Numbered from the stretch's first letter, positions 49,320-62,464 are shown. The stretch is 64,000 nucleotides of DNA from Geotalea toluenoxydans JCM 15764 (GCF_001311985.1 NZ_BBCJ01000003.1:1-64000), one strand, 5' to 3'. Translations and numbers: made by a program. Notes: generated by a model not told the origin, from the sequence alone.

Positions 49320-52025
49320 CTAGATGATCTGGAAATTTTCCAGAATCAATGTTCCATTGGCGATGGTCAACGAACCCTGGAGGTTAGTGAATCCGGTTTG
49401 GCTTAGAAATGAATAGTCAGCCCACCCGCCACTCAAAGTAAGGCTTTTTCCCACCTGGTTCATGACCACATTTTCCACATATGTTGTGATGGGAAGCTTG
49501 ATGATGTCATCGCCAAGGGCAGCATCAATTATGGCCTGCAGTGACGTCAAACGGACAAAATTTGCCGTGGCGTTAACCGCATTGTTCATTGTTATAAAGC
49601 AGGAATCGCCCATGGTCATGGGGCAGCCGCTCCAGCCGGAAAAGTAGGAAGTGCTGTCGGCAGATGGAGTTAAAATGATTGAGCTGCCTCTTTCAAAAGC
49701 ACCACAGTATATGGAAGCGGGGCTGCAAACCAAGCCTGCATCAACTGGAGGTTCTGCTGACACAGATACTCCTCCGCTACCGGTACCGCCGAGAAAGACG
49801 GAGAGTGGAAAAACTCCTATACCATTGAGGCTGACATTTACAACGGGCGTATTCCCGGAATTGGATGCCAATTCCAGATTTGCTGCGTAAGGTCCACCGG
49901 AAGGAGGCGCAAAAACCAGATTTAGAGTGCAACTGCCGCCGGGGAGGATGGTCGGGGTGAGGCTGGAGCAGGTACCGGGAGTGACGCTGAATGCCGCGGC
50001 GCCAGCGCCTGTGATGGCAAGGGACCCAATAACAAGGTCAGATGCTCCGCCGTTACTGATAGTCACTGTTTGTGAAGCCGAGTTTCCCGATGCCACGCGG
50101 TAGCCAGATCCAGGGTGGGGGGAGAAACGGAGATGTCCTGGGTGCTGGTCAGGGAAAAGACACCGCCACCCCAGGTCCCCGCATATATGGTGGCCGGAGA
50201 TGTCCCGGCAACGGCAACGGCATAGATGTCCCCATTGGTCAGCCCTGTGTTCAAGGTGTTCCATGTTGCAGCGGCGTCTCTGCTTACAAAGACGCCGCTG
50301 TCTGTACCTGCGTAAATTATGACGGGAGCAGTACCGGTAAATGTCAGGTTGTAGACGTTAATCTCGCCAATGCCGCTACTGGCCCAAGTCCAGTTGACAC
50401 CGCCATCGGTGCTTTTATATACACCGCCACAGGTGGCCGCATAAAGGGTGCTGTCAGCAGTCGGATCGGCAGCCAGCCCGTAGACTACACCACAGGGGGC
50501 TAGCCCCGTATTGCTCTGAGTCCACTCAATCCCTCCATTGCTGCTCCGGTAAAAGCCTGTCCCTGTCCCGGCATAGACAACAGAGTTGGCTGCAGTCAGC
50601 ACGGACCAGACCTCGGTGTCTGCAGGAATTCCATTGCTGCACAGGTTCCAGGCGCTCCCGCCGCTGCTGATGAAGATCCCACTGTTGGTGCCTGCGTAGA
50701 CAACCTGCGGATTAGCCGCATCCATGGCCACCGCATGAACCAGAGCAGAAGACATCCCGGTATTGGCAGCCATCCAGCTTGCACCGCCGTCGACGCTTTT
50801 GTATACGCCGCCGCCCCAGGTGCCGGCATAAAGCTGGGTGGGAGACATGGGATTCACCAACAACGCCTCCACATCCCCATTACCCAGCCCACTTGAACTT
50901 GATAACCAGGTTGCGCCGCCATCGGTGCTTATGTGAATTCCGTCGATGGAACCTGCATAAACTGTTGCAGGTGCGCTGGGATCGGTGACAACCGCTTGGA
51001 CAAAGGTATTGCCCAAGCCCTGATTGGCACTCTGCCAGTCGTTACCCGAATTACTGGTTTTAAAGACCCCGCCACCCCAGGTGCCGGCAAAGAGCGAGCT
51101 ATTGGTTGTGTCACTGGGGTCGAATATTATCGTCTGGACATTGGCATTGGTAAGGCCATTGGCAACGAGGGTCCAGTTGGCACCTGAATCGGCACTGCCG
51201 AATATTCCGGCGGTGGTCCCGGCGAAAACCTTTGCCGGATCGGCAGGATTTATGGCCAAGGCATAAACGGAAATGCCGGAGAGGCCGGCGGAGGTCCAGG
51301 TGGCGCCGTCGTTGCTCCTGAAGATTCCGGCACCTGTTGCCGCATAAAGCGTGGCTGGTGTCACGGAGGAAATGGCAATATCGCGTGTCCAGCCCGTATC
51401 GGCAACCAGGCTCCAGTTGGCTCCCCCATCGGGGCTCCTGAAAATCCCGTTTGCTGTGGCTGCATACACTGTTGTGGTCAAGCGGGGATCGACGACGAGA
51501 GCGTTGACCTGAGCCGTGGGAATACCTGCATTTGCTGCATTCCAGGTGGCGCCGCCATCGGTGCTTTTGTAAACCCCGCCGCCGTCGGTGCCGGCATAGA
51601 GAGTACTGCTATCTGCAGGATCTACGCAAGGGAATAAACAGAGGCAGGGGAGGCAGCAAGTCGGCTCCAGCTGCTGCCCGCGTCAAGACTCTTGTAAATG
51701 CCGTTTCCATAGGTTGCTGCATAAAGATTGGCCGGGGCTGCAGGATCTACCGCCAGGGCGAAGACGGTGGGATTGCCAAGGCCATTGTTGACGGCGACCC
51801 AATGGGCGCCACCGTCGCTGCTTTTAAAGACACCGCCGTTCTGGGTTCCGGCATAGAGGATGGAAGGAGAAACTGCCAGCAGGCATTCCACATCCCCACC
51901 CCAGGGGCCGAGGCCGGTCCACTGGCCGATGGCGGCAAATGCCGTACTTGGGAAATGCCATATGCTGCAGAAACAAAAGAAAGCCAGAAAACCCAAGATG
52001 AAAACTTTTCCCTCAACAGTTTCAT
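49320..52025 (-). CDS. Exported Asp-box (BNR) beta-propeller surface protein (three frame breaks)
   Basis: About 900 residues. GGGAGGGGC precedes ATG 52025 (MKLLREKFSSW); the frame shifts near 51995 into a signal peptide (FFCFCSIWHFPSTAFAA), again near 51626 and near 50105. About thirteen repeats of ~45 residues follow, each with an Asp-box such as SSDGGAHW, STDGGATW or SVDGGASW and a YAGT..G strand, giving one or two sialidase/YCF48-like propellers. Then come an ASH domain, an InlB-like repeat (FSGWSGCPMTMGDSCFITM) and a C-terminal segment shared with the giant Kelch protein ending at 6591. No catalytic residues of a sialidase seen. Probably a surface or secreted binding protein. Confidence 0.8.
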
Positions 52026-52137
52026 GAAGCCCCTCCCGCCAGCTCTATTTTTAAAACATCTTAACAATGAATGACAATAATACTGCATGCAACTTTTTTC
52101 AAGCAGTAAGACGGCAATTAAGGATCGTTGCCGGGTT

Positions 52138-52583
52138 TCACAGGTGAAAATCCACCACCATTCCTTTTATCTTCATGATCTGGGCCGTTATCTTGATGTG
52201 GTTCCTCTGCTCCTGCATGATCAGGTGGTAGAGAGCGTCCGCCTCCCGATCGATAATGGTGATAATCTCATGACAGCGCTGGCCGGGGCTGCCTTCAATC
52301 TCCAGTCGGTAGGCCTCTGCGGTCACTTTTTTGGCAAAGGCGGAAATAAGGCTGCGAAAGATCTTGAAGTTGACGATGGTGGGTTCTTTTTCCAGACTAT
52401 CTCCGGCCTGGTCAATCTCTTCCTTAAGTTCCTGAAGCTGCCCGGCATAGTCGGCTGCATCCCTGGAAATCAGCCCAAGTTTTTGGCAAAAAGGGAACTT
52501 CCGGACTCAAGAACCTTTCTGGAGGCAACACCCTTGCTTTTTTTGTCGACCTGCCGCGATCCCGGTTTGTCGTTGATACGCAT
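52138..52583 (-). CDS. DUF327 (YaaR-like) protein (frame broken)
   Basis: About 148 residues with one missing base near 52485. GGAGAC precedes ATG 52583. The first part reads MRINDKPGSRQVDKKSKGVA. After the break: LISRDAADYAGQLQELKEEID, IVNFKIFRSLISAFAKKVTAEAY, HEIITIIDREADALYHLIM, and the family ending IMKIKGMVVDFHL, close to the YaaR end IGEIKGLLINLYT. All-helical, cytoplasmic. Relatives lie near flagellar genes in some bacteria, but the function is not established. It starts 31 nt after the radical SAM gene on the same strand. Confidence 0.78.
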
Positions 52584-52613
52584 CGTCGTCTCCTGCACAT
52601 TTGCTTTTGCATT

Positions 52614-53495
52614 TCAATAGTATTCTTCCGCATACTCCGGCGGCGTATCCAGGTATCCCGGTATGGTAGCGGCCATGGCAATGGCGGAATCAACCTCTGC
52701 CATGAGCCGCAAGCGGTCCTTTGGGTAGTTGCCGGCCAGGTTGAGGAAATTGGAGACATGGTTGGAGCGGAGAATGGTTTTTTCGGGATTCAGGGAGGTG
52801 ACAAGTTCCCGCGCCTCCAGAAGGAGTTCGCCCCTGGTACACTGGCGAAGGTTCCTGATAAAGTCGTCGTTGTGGCGATGGAACAGGGTGAGGAGGGAAA
52901 AATATTCGGGATTGACCCGGTTTACCCAGGCAGCGGTGGATCTTGCATGGCTCAGGCTACGGTCTTTGCCGGCTAACCCCAGAATGGCGGTGACGGAAAG
53001 TTTCATCCCTGCAGCTCTCGCCTTTAAAGCCAGTTCCACCATCTGATCGGCATTGAAGCCCTTGTTGATCGCGGCCAGAGTCCCATCATCACCCGATTCA
53101 AGACCGAAATAGACGATCCTCAGTTTCTTCTGCCGCAATACCTCCAATTGGGCGGCATTTTTGCCGGCTAGGCTTGCCGGCGAGGCGTAAGAGCCGACCC
53201 TGGTCAGATTGGTAAATGTTTGCGACAGGTGATCGAGTATCTGCACCAGCCTGTCAAAAGGGTAGACCAGTGCATCGCCGTCGGCAAGAAAGACCCGGCT
53301 GACACGAAGACGGTAGGCAGCGGGAATGGCGTCGATCTCTGACAGGACTTCGTCCAAAGGCTTCAGTCTGAAAGGTTTTCCCTTGTACATCCCGCAAAAG
53401 GTGCACTGATTCTGGGAGCAACCAAGGGTGATCTGGAAAATGAGGCTCCCCGCTTCACTGGGAGGCCTGAATAAGGGTTCGATGTAGCTGGGCAT
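52614..53495 (-). CDS. Radical SAM protein
   Basis: About 293 residues. The SAM cluster motif is GCSQNQCTFCGMYK (C-x4-C-x2-C, near residue 30), with RVFLADGDALVYPF (~66-80), VGSYASPASLAGK, KLRIVYFGLESGDDGTLAAI (SAM-binding strand) and FSLLTLFHRH. This is the single-domain type often annotated as coproporphyrinogen-oxidase-like; no substrate can be assigned. Frame intact. It lies 12 nt after the small lipoprotein gene and upstream of the DUF327 gene, so the three probably form one unit. Confidence 0.85.
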   Translation of the reverse strand: MPSYIEPLFRPPSEAGSLIFQITLGCSQNQCTFCGMYKGKPFRLKPLDEVLSEIDAIPAAYRLRVSRVFLADGDALVYPFDRLVQILDHLSQTFTNLTRVGSYASPASLAGKNAAQLEVLRQKKLRIVYFGLESGDDGTLAAINKGFNADQMVELALKARAAGMKLSVTAILGLAGKDRSLSHARSTAAWVNRVNPEYFSLLTLFHRHNDDFIRNLRQCTRGELLLEARELVTSLNPEKTILRSNHVSNFLNLAGNYPKDRLRLMAEVDSAIAMAATIPGYLDTPPEYAEEYY

Positions 53496-53507
53496 CCGGC
53501 AGCCCCT

Positions 53508-53723
53508 CTATTTGAGAGTTTTCAGGCGCTCTTCGGCTTGCCTGCCACTCTCAGTGCCCGGATACTTCCTGACTATCTCCCCGTAGAGCTGTTTGGCATG
53601 TTCCAGGTTGTGCTGTTTTTCCTCGAACTGTGCGGTTTCCAGCAGCTGCTTGCCATTATCGCCTGAGCAGCCCGCAAAGCTGAGCGGACAGATCAGCAAC
53701 AGAACCAGCAAGAGATGACGCAT
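53508..53723 (-). CDS. Small TPR-like lipoprotein
   Basis: About 71 residues. GGGAGG precedes ATG 53723. A lipoprotein signal with lipobox LSFAGC, then one TPR-like helical pair (AQFEEKQHNLEHAKQLYGEIVRKYPGTESGRQAEERLK). It resembles a truncated tetratricopeptide outer-membrane lipoprotein of the YbgF/BamD style, but with a single repeat. Function unknown; probably tethered to the outer membrane and involved in protein contact. First gene of the radical SAM/DUF327 unit. Confidence 0.78.
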   Translation of the reverse strand: MRHLLLVLLLICPLSFAGCSGDNGKQLLETAQFEEKQHNLEHAKQLYGEIVRKYPGTESGRQAEERLKTLK

Positions 53724-53754
53724 TGATGTACCTCCCATAAGATTGTACCAAATA

Positions 53755-53780
53755 AAAAAGCCCCGAATCGCTTCGGGGCC
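53755..53780 (-). terminator. Terminator of the cold-shock gene
   Basis: CCCCGAA-TCGC-TTCGGGG stem; on the minus strand a U-run follows (AAAAAA at 53754-53759 on plus). Lies 20 nt beyond the csp stop. Confidence 0.85.
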
Positions 53781-53800
53781 TTGTGGTTATAAGCTAAGTC

Positions 53801-54001
53801 CTAATCTTTATTGACGTTGGCCGCCTGCGGCCCTTTCGCTCCCTGGATAACATCGAAGGTCACCGCCTGCCCTTCGGCCAGTGACTTGAATCCGTCACCC
53901 TGTATGGAGGAGAAATGAACGAAAACATCCTCGCCATTTTCCTGCTCAATAAACCCGAACCCCTTCGCATCATTGAACCATTTCACCACACCTTTTGCCA
54001 T
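53801..54001 (-). CDS. Cold-shock domain protein
   Basis: 66 residues, CspA family. The RNA/ssDNA-binding motifs RNP1 (KGFGFIEQ, ~13-20) and RNP2 (VFVHFSSI, ~26-33) are intact. N-terminal [12 protein letters not shown] is canonical. An RNA chaperone that melts secondary structure. CAGGAGAACAG precedes the ATG. It has its own terminator. Its transcript starts somewhere in 54002-54110, but no clear -35/-10 pair stands out there. Confidence 0.95.
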   Translation of the reverse strand: MAKGVVKWFNDAKGFGFIEQENGEDVFVHFSSIQGDGFKSLAEGQAVTFDVIQGAKGPQAANVNKD

Positions 54002-54102
54002 TCTCTGTTCTCCTGTAACAACCGCTTGTTCTATAAATAGGGCTTACTCCGGGGCCCGTGGAATCTCTTGCGTATTTACACCGTTTTGCAGAAAACTGTC
54101 AA

Positions 54103-54155
54103 GATGATTATTCATGTGGAGACGCAAACCGCTACGTCTCCACACATATGGATGA

Positions 54156-54163
<8 letters not shown>
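54103..54163. repeat. Hairpin flanked by 13-bp direct repeats at the ppdK 3' end
   Basis: GATGATTATTCAT occurs at 54103-54115 and again at 54151-54163. Between them is a perfect 10-bp inverted repeat TGTGGAGACG / CGTCTCCACA with a 10-nt loop. The inner copy of the direct repeat overlaps the last codons of ppdK. It may act as the ppdK 3' hairpin although no U-run follows. Confidence 0.6.
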
Positions 54164-56812
<2,649 letters not shown>

Positions 56813-56973
56813 TTGCATCCTCCTCTTTATTTGCCCCACCACAGAAAACCTTATAAAGAATATTGCCGATGTCCGGTTTTTCAAGGGCTGTTTTTATTAA
56901 AAGTCAACGGGTCTTTATTATCATTAAAAACAATTTAGGCTCATTCAAAGCAAGTTTAGCCAGATTAAAACCA

Positions 56974-57006
56974 TAAAAAAACCGCTTGCCTTTCGGCTAA
57001 GCGGTT
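56974..57006 (-). terminator. Terminator of glyQ-glyS
   Basis: AACCGCTTGCC / GGCTAAGCGGTT stem with one bulge. On the minus strand a U-run follows (AAAAAAA near 56975-56981). It overlaps the glyS stop codon. Confidence 0.8.
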
Positions 57007-59071
57007 AGTTTCCCAAAATCTGCTATGTCCCTGAACAGGCTCTTTATCTCCTGGAGGAGTGCCAACCGGTTGTTTCTCACCCGTTCGTCTTCGGCCATGA
57101 CCATGACCTTGTCGAAGAAGTCATCGACCGCACTCTTCAGGGAGGCAATCTGCGTCAGGGCCGCCAAGTATTCCCGCTGGACGACTTTCTCCTCGACCAT
57201 GCTGCTGGCGCTTTTGAATGACTGGAACAGTGTCCCCTCGGCTGCGTCCTGGAACAGTTTGTCATCTACCGGGACCGTCACCTGTTCCTTGACAATGTTG
57301 CAGACCCGCTTGAACGCCACGGCCAGTGGCTCAAAATCATCACGCTTCTTGAACTGGGCCAGAGCTCGATCTTGGCCGTTGCTTCCACAAGATTATCGAA
57401 GGAAACAGCCACAACTGCCTCCACCACGTCGGCAGGGAAGCGATCGGTGAGCAGATTGATGAAGCGCCCTTTGAAAAAGTCCAGCACATCTTTGCAAACT
57501 TCGCTTCTGTCACGCGTTAGTTTACTTCCCAAACGGTCAAGTGCAAGCTGGACAAGCCATTTCAGTGAATAGTCATAGCCTTTGTTAAGAATGATATTGA
57601 TAATACCGAGTGCTGAACGGCGCAAGGCGTAGGGATCGGCAGAGCTGTCGGGATCAAGCCAACACCAAAGCAGCCACAGATGGTATCAAGCTTGTCAGAG
57701 ATGGAGACTATGGCTCCAATATCCGATGTTGGGAGTTCCCCACCTGCTTGGATTGGGAGATAATGCTCAGCAATGGCCTGGGCCACGTCAATGTCTTCCC
57801 CCTGCAACAGCGCATACTCGCGTCCCATTATTCCCTGAACCTCAGGGAATTCTCCCACCATGCCCGTAACCAAGTCTGCCTTACAAAGATACGCTGCTCG
57901 ATCGATTTTTCCTATATTGATTAAATACTTACTTGCTGGTAATTCTCTAGCTATCACCCCTGCTATCCAGCGAAACCGCTCCATCTTCTCATAGGAAGTA
58001 CCCAGCTTTGCCTGGTAGAGGACACTCTTCAGTGCCTCGACCCGCTTTTCCAGGGGAACCTTTTTGTCCTCCTCGAAGAAAAACCGGGCATCGGAAAGAC
58101 GGGCACGCAGCACCATCTCATTACCCTTCACCACTACTGAGGGATCCTCGGTCAGGGTGTTGTTGATGGTTATAAAGCCGGGCAGCAGCTTGCCCTTATC
58201 GTCCACCAGGGAGAAGTAGCGCTGGTGTTCGCGCATGGAGGTAATAAGCACTTCCTTGGGCACGGCCAGGAATTCGGCGGAAAAGGTACCATGCACGGGC
58301 GCTGGGATATTCAACCAGATAGGTCACCTGCTCCAGCAGCCCCTCATCGGGCAGGACGTTGCCACCGGCAGCCTTTGCCACCCTTTCGATTTCCCTGCTG
58401 ATGATCTCCTTCCGCTTTGCCGGATCGGGTATGACGAAATGCCGCTCGCACTCCTCAAGGTAATGGCCGAAATCGCGAACCGGGAAGGAGGTGTTGGCCA
58501 TGAAGCGATGGCCCCGAGACATGGAACCACTCTGGACATTGCCTAAGGCGAACGGGATAACGATGCCGTCGAACAGGGCCACGATCCAGTGCACGGGCCG
58601 GGCGAAACGTACCTCCTGATCGCCCCAGCGCATGGATTTCTTAAATGGTATGTTGTTGATCAGGCGGGGGAGTATCTCCGCAAGCAGGCCGGCAGTGGCA
58701 ACGCCGATCTCCTTTTTCGTCACCGCCACGTACTCACCTTTTTCCGTGGCAACGATGGACAAGGCAGAAGCATCCACCCCTTGACCCCGAGCGAAACCTT
58801 CGCCGGCCTTGGTCGGAGTGCCGTCGTCATTGAAGGCGACCTTATTTGCCGGTCCCATGGTGGTGATTTCCGCATCAGTCTGCTGCGCGGAAACATTTTT
58901 CACCACCAGGGCAAGACGGCGCGGCGTCGCCATGGTCTTCACCTCACCAAAGCCGATGCGGGCAGACTCAAGCTCTTTCCTGATCAGCCCTTCCATGTCT
59001 GCCATAGCCTTGGGCAGGAAGCCAGCCGGGATCTCTTCGGTGCCGATCTCAAGGAACAGTTCTTTTGCCAT
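56997..59071 (-). CDS. glyS: Glycyl-tRNA synthetase beta subunit (three frame breaks)
   Basis: Beta chain of the bacterial alpha2beta2 glycyl-tRNA synthetase. About 691 residues after bridging breaks near 58300, 57640 and 57355. N-terminus [19 protein letters not shown] is canonical; then MATPRRLALVV, ARPVHWIVALFDG, SREHQRYF-type (TSMREHQRYF), GFITINNT, RLSDARFFFEEDKK, KADLVTGMVGEFPEVQGIMG, SDKLDTICGCF and GSADPYALRRSALGIINI. The C-terminal anticodon-binding DALR-like part ends in RLALLQEIKSLFRDIADFGKL. An essential gene, so the breaks are almost certainly sequence errors. The start overlaps the glyQ stop by one base. Confidence 0.95.
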
Positions 59072-59947
59072 TAGCGGCCTCCTTTCAAAAGCGGGAATCC
59101 GAGCCGCTCACGCATCTGCAGGTAACCTTCGGCGCAGAGCCTGGCCACGTTGCGCACTTTGCCGATATAGGAAGCCCGCTCAGTGACCGAGATAGCGCCA
59201 CGTGCATCCAGCAGATTGAAGGTGTGGGAACACTTCATGACGTAATCGTAGGCCGCAGCACCAGCCCCTTCTCCACCAGCCTGACGCATTCCTTCTCATA
59301 CATCCTGAAGAGTTGGAGGAGCATGTCCACATCCGCTTCCTCGAAATTGTAGGTGGAGAACTCAACCTCGCTCTCATGATGGATATCGCCATACCTGACA
59401 CCCTTTACCCACTCCAGGTCGTAGACGTTGTCCACCCCCTGCAGGTACATGGCGATGCGCTCGCAGCCGTAAGTGATCTCGGAGGAAACCGGTTTAAGAT
59501 CAATGCCGCCCGCCTGCTGGAAATAGGTAAACTGTGTGATCTCCATGCCATCCAGCCACACTTCCCAGCCCAGGCCCCAGGCGCCAAGGTCGGAGATTCC
59601 CAGTCGTCCTCGACGAAACGGATATCATGCTGGTTGGGGTTGATGCCGAAGGAGCGGAGTGAATCCAGGTACAGATCGAGGATATTCATGGGAGAAGGTT
59701 TCATGATAACCTGGAACTGGTAATAGTGCTGCAGGCGGTTGGGATTCTCGCCGTAGCGCCCGTCAGTCGGCCGGCGGGAAGGTTCCACATAGGCAACATT
59801 CCAGGGTTCGGGACCCAGCACCCTGAGAAAAGTAGCGGGATTGAAGGTCCCTGCACCCTTTTCGCAGTCATAAGGTTGCTGAATTACGCACCCCTGGCCG
59901 GCCCAGTACCCCTGAAGGGAAAGAATCAGATCCTGAAAGGTCAGCAC
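59071..59947 (-). CDS. glyQ: Glycyl-tRNA synthetase alpha subunit (two frame breaks)
   Basis: Catalytic chain of glycyl-tRNA synthetase. About 292 residues after bridging breaks near 59575 and 59265. I chose the GTG at 59947 (AGGAGG 4 nt upstream), giving [20 protein letters not shown]. Class II signatures: [70 protein letters not shown] across the break, [14 protein letters not shown], and [22 protein letters not shown]. First gene of glyQ-glyS. The essential role makes true inactivation unlikely. Divergent from mutM across a 227-bp AT-rich promoter region. Confidence 0.95.
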
Positions 59948-60019
59948 ACTACCTCCTCGGTTTTGTGTCGAAATATCTTTTTTAACGAGTGTAAACGCAG
60001 ATTTGATGACAATGAAAAA

Positions 60020-60032
60020 GTATACTGTATAC
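60020..60032. promoter_or_regulatory. Candidate operator motif GTATACTGTATAC
   Basis: Near-palindrome in the glyQ/mutM divergent region, followed by AACCAGTTAG. Its reverse complement matches the motif at 30251 (sfrB/M29 divergent region) with one mismatch. Tentative; no regulator assigned. Confidence 0.3.
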
Positions 60033-60174
60033 AACCAGTTAGCCGCGGTAGATTACAATTTATATGCTTGTGTGTCAAGGATTTATACGCATTTGATGCG
60101 ACCTTATCCCCTGTTGTCTTATCATTGCATTTTACATATACTGCTCAAACCACCTTGGGATTGGGAGAAGCTGG

Positions 60175-60990
60175 ATGCCGGAGCTACCGGAAGTTGAAAC
60201 CATACGCCGCGCCGTCGGACCACATGTCAGGGGCAAAAGAATCATTCACACCAACGTCCGCGCCACAAAACTGCGCCATCCACTTCCACCTGAACTGGAC
60301 CGGCTGCTAGTTGGGCAGCTAATAGTCGCCATGGACAGGAGGGGCAAATATTTGCTTTTGCGCTGCAAAGGGGGCACGATAATCTTTCATCTCGGGATGA
60401 CCGGCATGCTCTACCTGGTCAAGGCAAGCTCTCCCCACGGCAAACATGACCACCTGGACCTGGTGCTGGATGGAAGTTACATGCTGCGCTTTACCGATCC
60501 ACGCCGCTTCGGCACCATCATCTGGACGGATAATGATCCGCTGCAGCACCCTCTTTTGGTTGCCCATGGCCCAGAACCTCTGGAAGAGGAATTTTCAGCA
60601 GGTTATCTGTATCTGAAGAGACACCGGCGGAAGATCCCCATCAAGCAGCTGATCATGGACAGTCGTGTGGTAGCAGGTATCGGCAATATCTACGCCAATG
60701 AGTCCCTTTTTCGTGCCGGCATTGCCCCACAGACGTCAGCCAGTGATCTTTCACCCGATAAGGACCTGTTGCTGGTCGATGCCATCAAGGGGGTCCTTGC
60801 TGATGCCGTCGAAGCAGGAACAACAAGCATTGGCAGCACCTCCACCGTCGAGAAGCCCCAGGGTTATTTTCCTTATGAATTCAGCATTTATGGCAAGGAA
60901 GGCCGCCCCTGCCCGAAGTGTGGCTCAGCAATCAGGATGATGCGACTGGGTGGCAGATCGACCTTTTTCTGTCCCCACTGCCAGAAATGA
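60175..60990 (+). CDS. mutM: Formamidopyrimidine-DNA glycosylase
   Basis: Removes 8-oxoguanine and formamidopyrimidines from DNA and cuts the strand. About 271 residues. The catalytic Pro and Glu follow Met (MPELPEVETIRR). Lys in GKYLLL, HLGMTG, FTDPRRFGTI and the helix-2-turn-helix MDSRVVAGIGNIYANESLF are present. The C-terminal zinc finger is CPKCGSAI-x(11)-TFFCPHCQ. The stretch near AGTTSIGSTSTVEKPQGYF departs slightly from the usual GGTTLRDF form but stays in frame. Monocistronic, with a terminator directly after the stop. Confidence 0.95.
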   Translation: MPELPEVETIRRAVGPHVRGKRIIHTNVRATKLRHPLPPELDRLLVGQLIVAMDRRGKYLLLRCKGGTIIFHLGMTGMLYLVKASSPHGKHDHLDLVLDGSYMLRFTDPRRFGTIIWTDNDPLQHPLLVAHGPEPLEEEFSAGYLYLKRHRRKIPIKQLIMDSRVVAGIGNIYANESLFRAGIAPQTSASDLSPDKDLLLVDAIKGVLADAVEAGTTSIGSTSTVEKPQGYFPYEFSIYGKEGRPCPKCGSAIRMMRLGGRSTFFCPHCQK

Positions 60991-60995
60991 CAAAA

Positions 60996-61027
60996 GGCGG
61001 CCGGATAAACCGTGCCGCCTTTTTTTA
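60996..61027. terminator. Terminator between mutM and rplI
   Basis: GGCGGC / GCCGCC stem (extended by CGG / CCG inside) followed by a run of seven T. The AAAA on the other side gives weaker minus-strand activity for the convergent rplI operon. Confidence 0.87.
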
Positions 61028-61048
61028 GCTTCTCAACCTGTCGGGCAA

Positions 61049-61491
61049 TTATGCCTTGGTAACAGTCACCTTTAAGGTTGCGTTCACCTCGGGATGAATC
61101 TTGATGATGGCAGTGAAATCTCCCACCTGCTTGATCGGCTCGGCAAGAACAATTTTCTTGCGGTCGATTTCCACCCCTTGGGCCTTGAGGTTTTCAGCAA
61201 GTTCCATGTTGGTGACGGCGCCGAAGAGCTTTCCCTCTTCTCCAGCTGGTGGCTGAGGGTAAGGGCGATGCCTTCAATCTTGGCTGCAAATTGTCTTGCC
61301 TGCTCAAGCACCTTGTTTTTCTTGTATTCCAGGTGCTTCTTCGCATGATCCAGGGCTTTAGCGTTCTTGGTAGTGGCTTCCAGGGCAAGACCCTTGGGAA
61401 GCAGGTAGTTGCGGGCATAGCCGGGAGCTACCTTGACGATATCGCCGATGTGGCCGAGATTATCCAGATTTTCCTTAAGAATTACCTTCAT
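61049..61491 (-). CDS. rplI: Ribosomal protein L9 (frame broken)
   Basis: 50S subunit protein binding 23S rRNA. About 147 residues with one missing base near 61240. N-terminal [37 protein letters not shown] is the L9 signature. The connecting helix is [16 protein letters not shown]. After the break the C-terminal domain reads [19 protein letters not shown] and [26 protein letters not shown] precedes the ATG. Last gene of the rpsF-rpsR-DUF2232-rplI cluster. Confidence 0.96.
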
Positions 61492-61510
61492 GTTTTCCTC
61501 CTAGCCTGAT

Positions 61511-62452
61511 TTACAGGTTTTCCTTGTTTTTCGGGGTGCGAAAATCGCCCCACAGATCAAAAACACCCAGTGCCGCCACTACCACCGTTAGAAACGGCTG
61601 CAGGGAAAGCAGCAGGTAAAAGATGAGACGGACAAAAAAGGGTACGGCAAAACGCTCGAAAGAGTGAGCCATCACCGCCATTCCCTGAATGAAGTAGGCT
61701 GAAGCAATGACGATCAGTAGATTGAGAGCAGGAAGCGACACCGTCTTGCTCTCCACCAGCATGGCAAAACCGGCGAATATCAGCACCCAGACCAGTTGGT
61801 CAGGATTTCTGAATCTCTTGAAGTCTCCCAGTAAGACCGGCAGGGAAAACCTGGTCGACAGCCTTCTCAGCAGAAGCAGGTTTATTCCGGCAATGAAGCC
61901 AAGGCTCACCGTGATCAAGGCCGGGTAGGCCCTGGTTATGAACACGCCAGCCTGCTCCATGGACTGCTGCAAGGTTTTGAGTTCATCCGCCCCGACGCCG
62001 GCTTTTCCGTAAAGAGCTGCCGTCTGGGATATGCTTGAGTTAATTCCCTTTATCACCTGCAGATGAATATTATTGCCGGTGACAAGAGAATATACAGCTG
62101 CAGCAACCAGAATCACTGCAAGATTAATGGCCATCCCATAGACAATGGACCGGCTGCCCCCCTTATTCCGGGAAAGGAATTCGGCCAGAGACATTGTCAT
62201 GATGCCGCATTGCAGCATATAAATGGCAGCAGAGGCGAGATCATAAGCTGCCAGCACAGCCATGGTAATAACAACTATGGCATAACCTGCCGCTCTGCCG
62301 CTTTTGAGGAAGTAGTAAATCCCTGCAGTCGGGGCCAAAAGCCCCGGCAGCATGCCAAAAACAGGCAGTGACAGATAGGTAAGGAAAAGCGCCAGGGTAA
62401 TGACGCTCCCCTTTATAATATCCAGTGGCGTCCCCTGTACGGGAAGCTTCAT
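61511..62452 (-). CDS. DUF2232 (YybS-like) membrane protein
   Basis: About 313 residues with roughly eight hydrophobic segments, for example SVITLALFLTYLSLPVFGML, GYAIVVITMAVLAAYDLAS, NLAVILVAAAVYSLVTG, LITVSLGFIAGINLLLL, LVWVLIFAGFAMLVES, and FFVRLIFYLLLSLQPFLTVVV. This family sits between rpsR and rplI in many deltaproteobacteria, as here, and its function is unknown. Frame intact. 12 nt after rpsR and 19 nt before rplI, so it is part of the ribosomal operon. Confidence 0.85.
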   Translation of the reverse strand: MKLPVQGTPLDIIKGSVITLALFLTYLSLPVFGMLPGLLAPTAGIYYFLKSGRAAGYAIVVITMAVLAAYDLASAAIYMLQCGIMTMSLAEFLSRNKGGSRSIVYGMAINLAVILVAAAVYSLVTGNNIHLQVIKGINSSISQTAALYGKAGVGADELKTLQQSMEQAGVFITRAYPALITVSLGFIAGINLLLLRRLSTRFSLPVLLGDFKRFRNPDQLVWVLIFAGFAMLVESKTVSLPALNLLIVIASAYFIQGMAVMAHSFERFAVPFFVRLIFYLLLSLQPFLTVVVAALGVFDLWGDFRTPKNKENL

Positions 62453-62464
62453 TTATACCTACCG

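Noticed and set aside
52087-52620. A 177-codon plus-strand frame
   Set aside because: It is antisense to the DUF327 gene, which is identified by its family C-terminus and a good ribosome site.
59948-60174. A T-box leader for glyQ-glyS
   Set aside because: The leader is short and lacks the TGGNACC-type T-box sequence and the long stem I.
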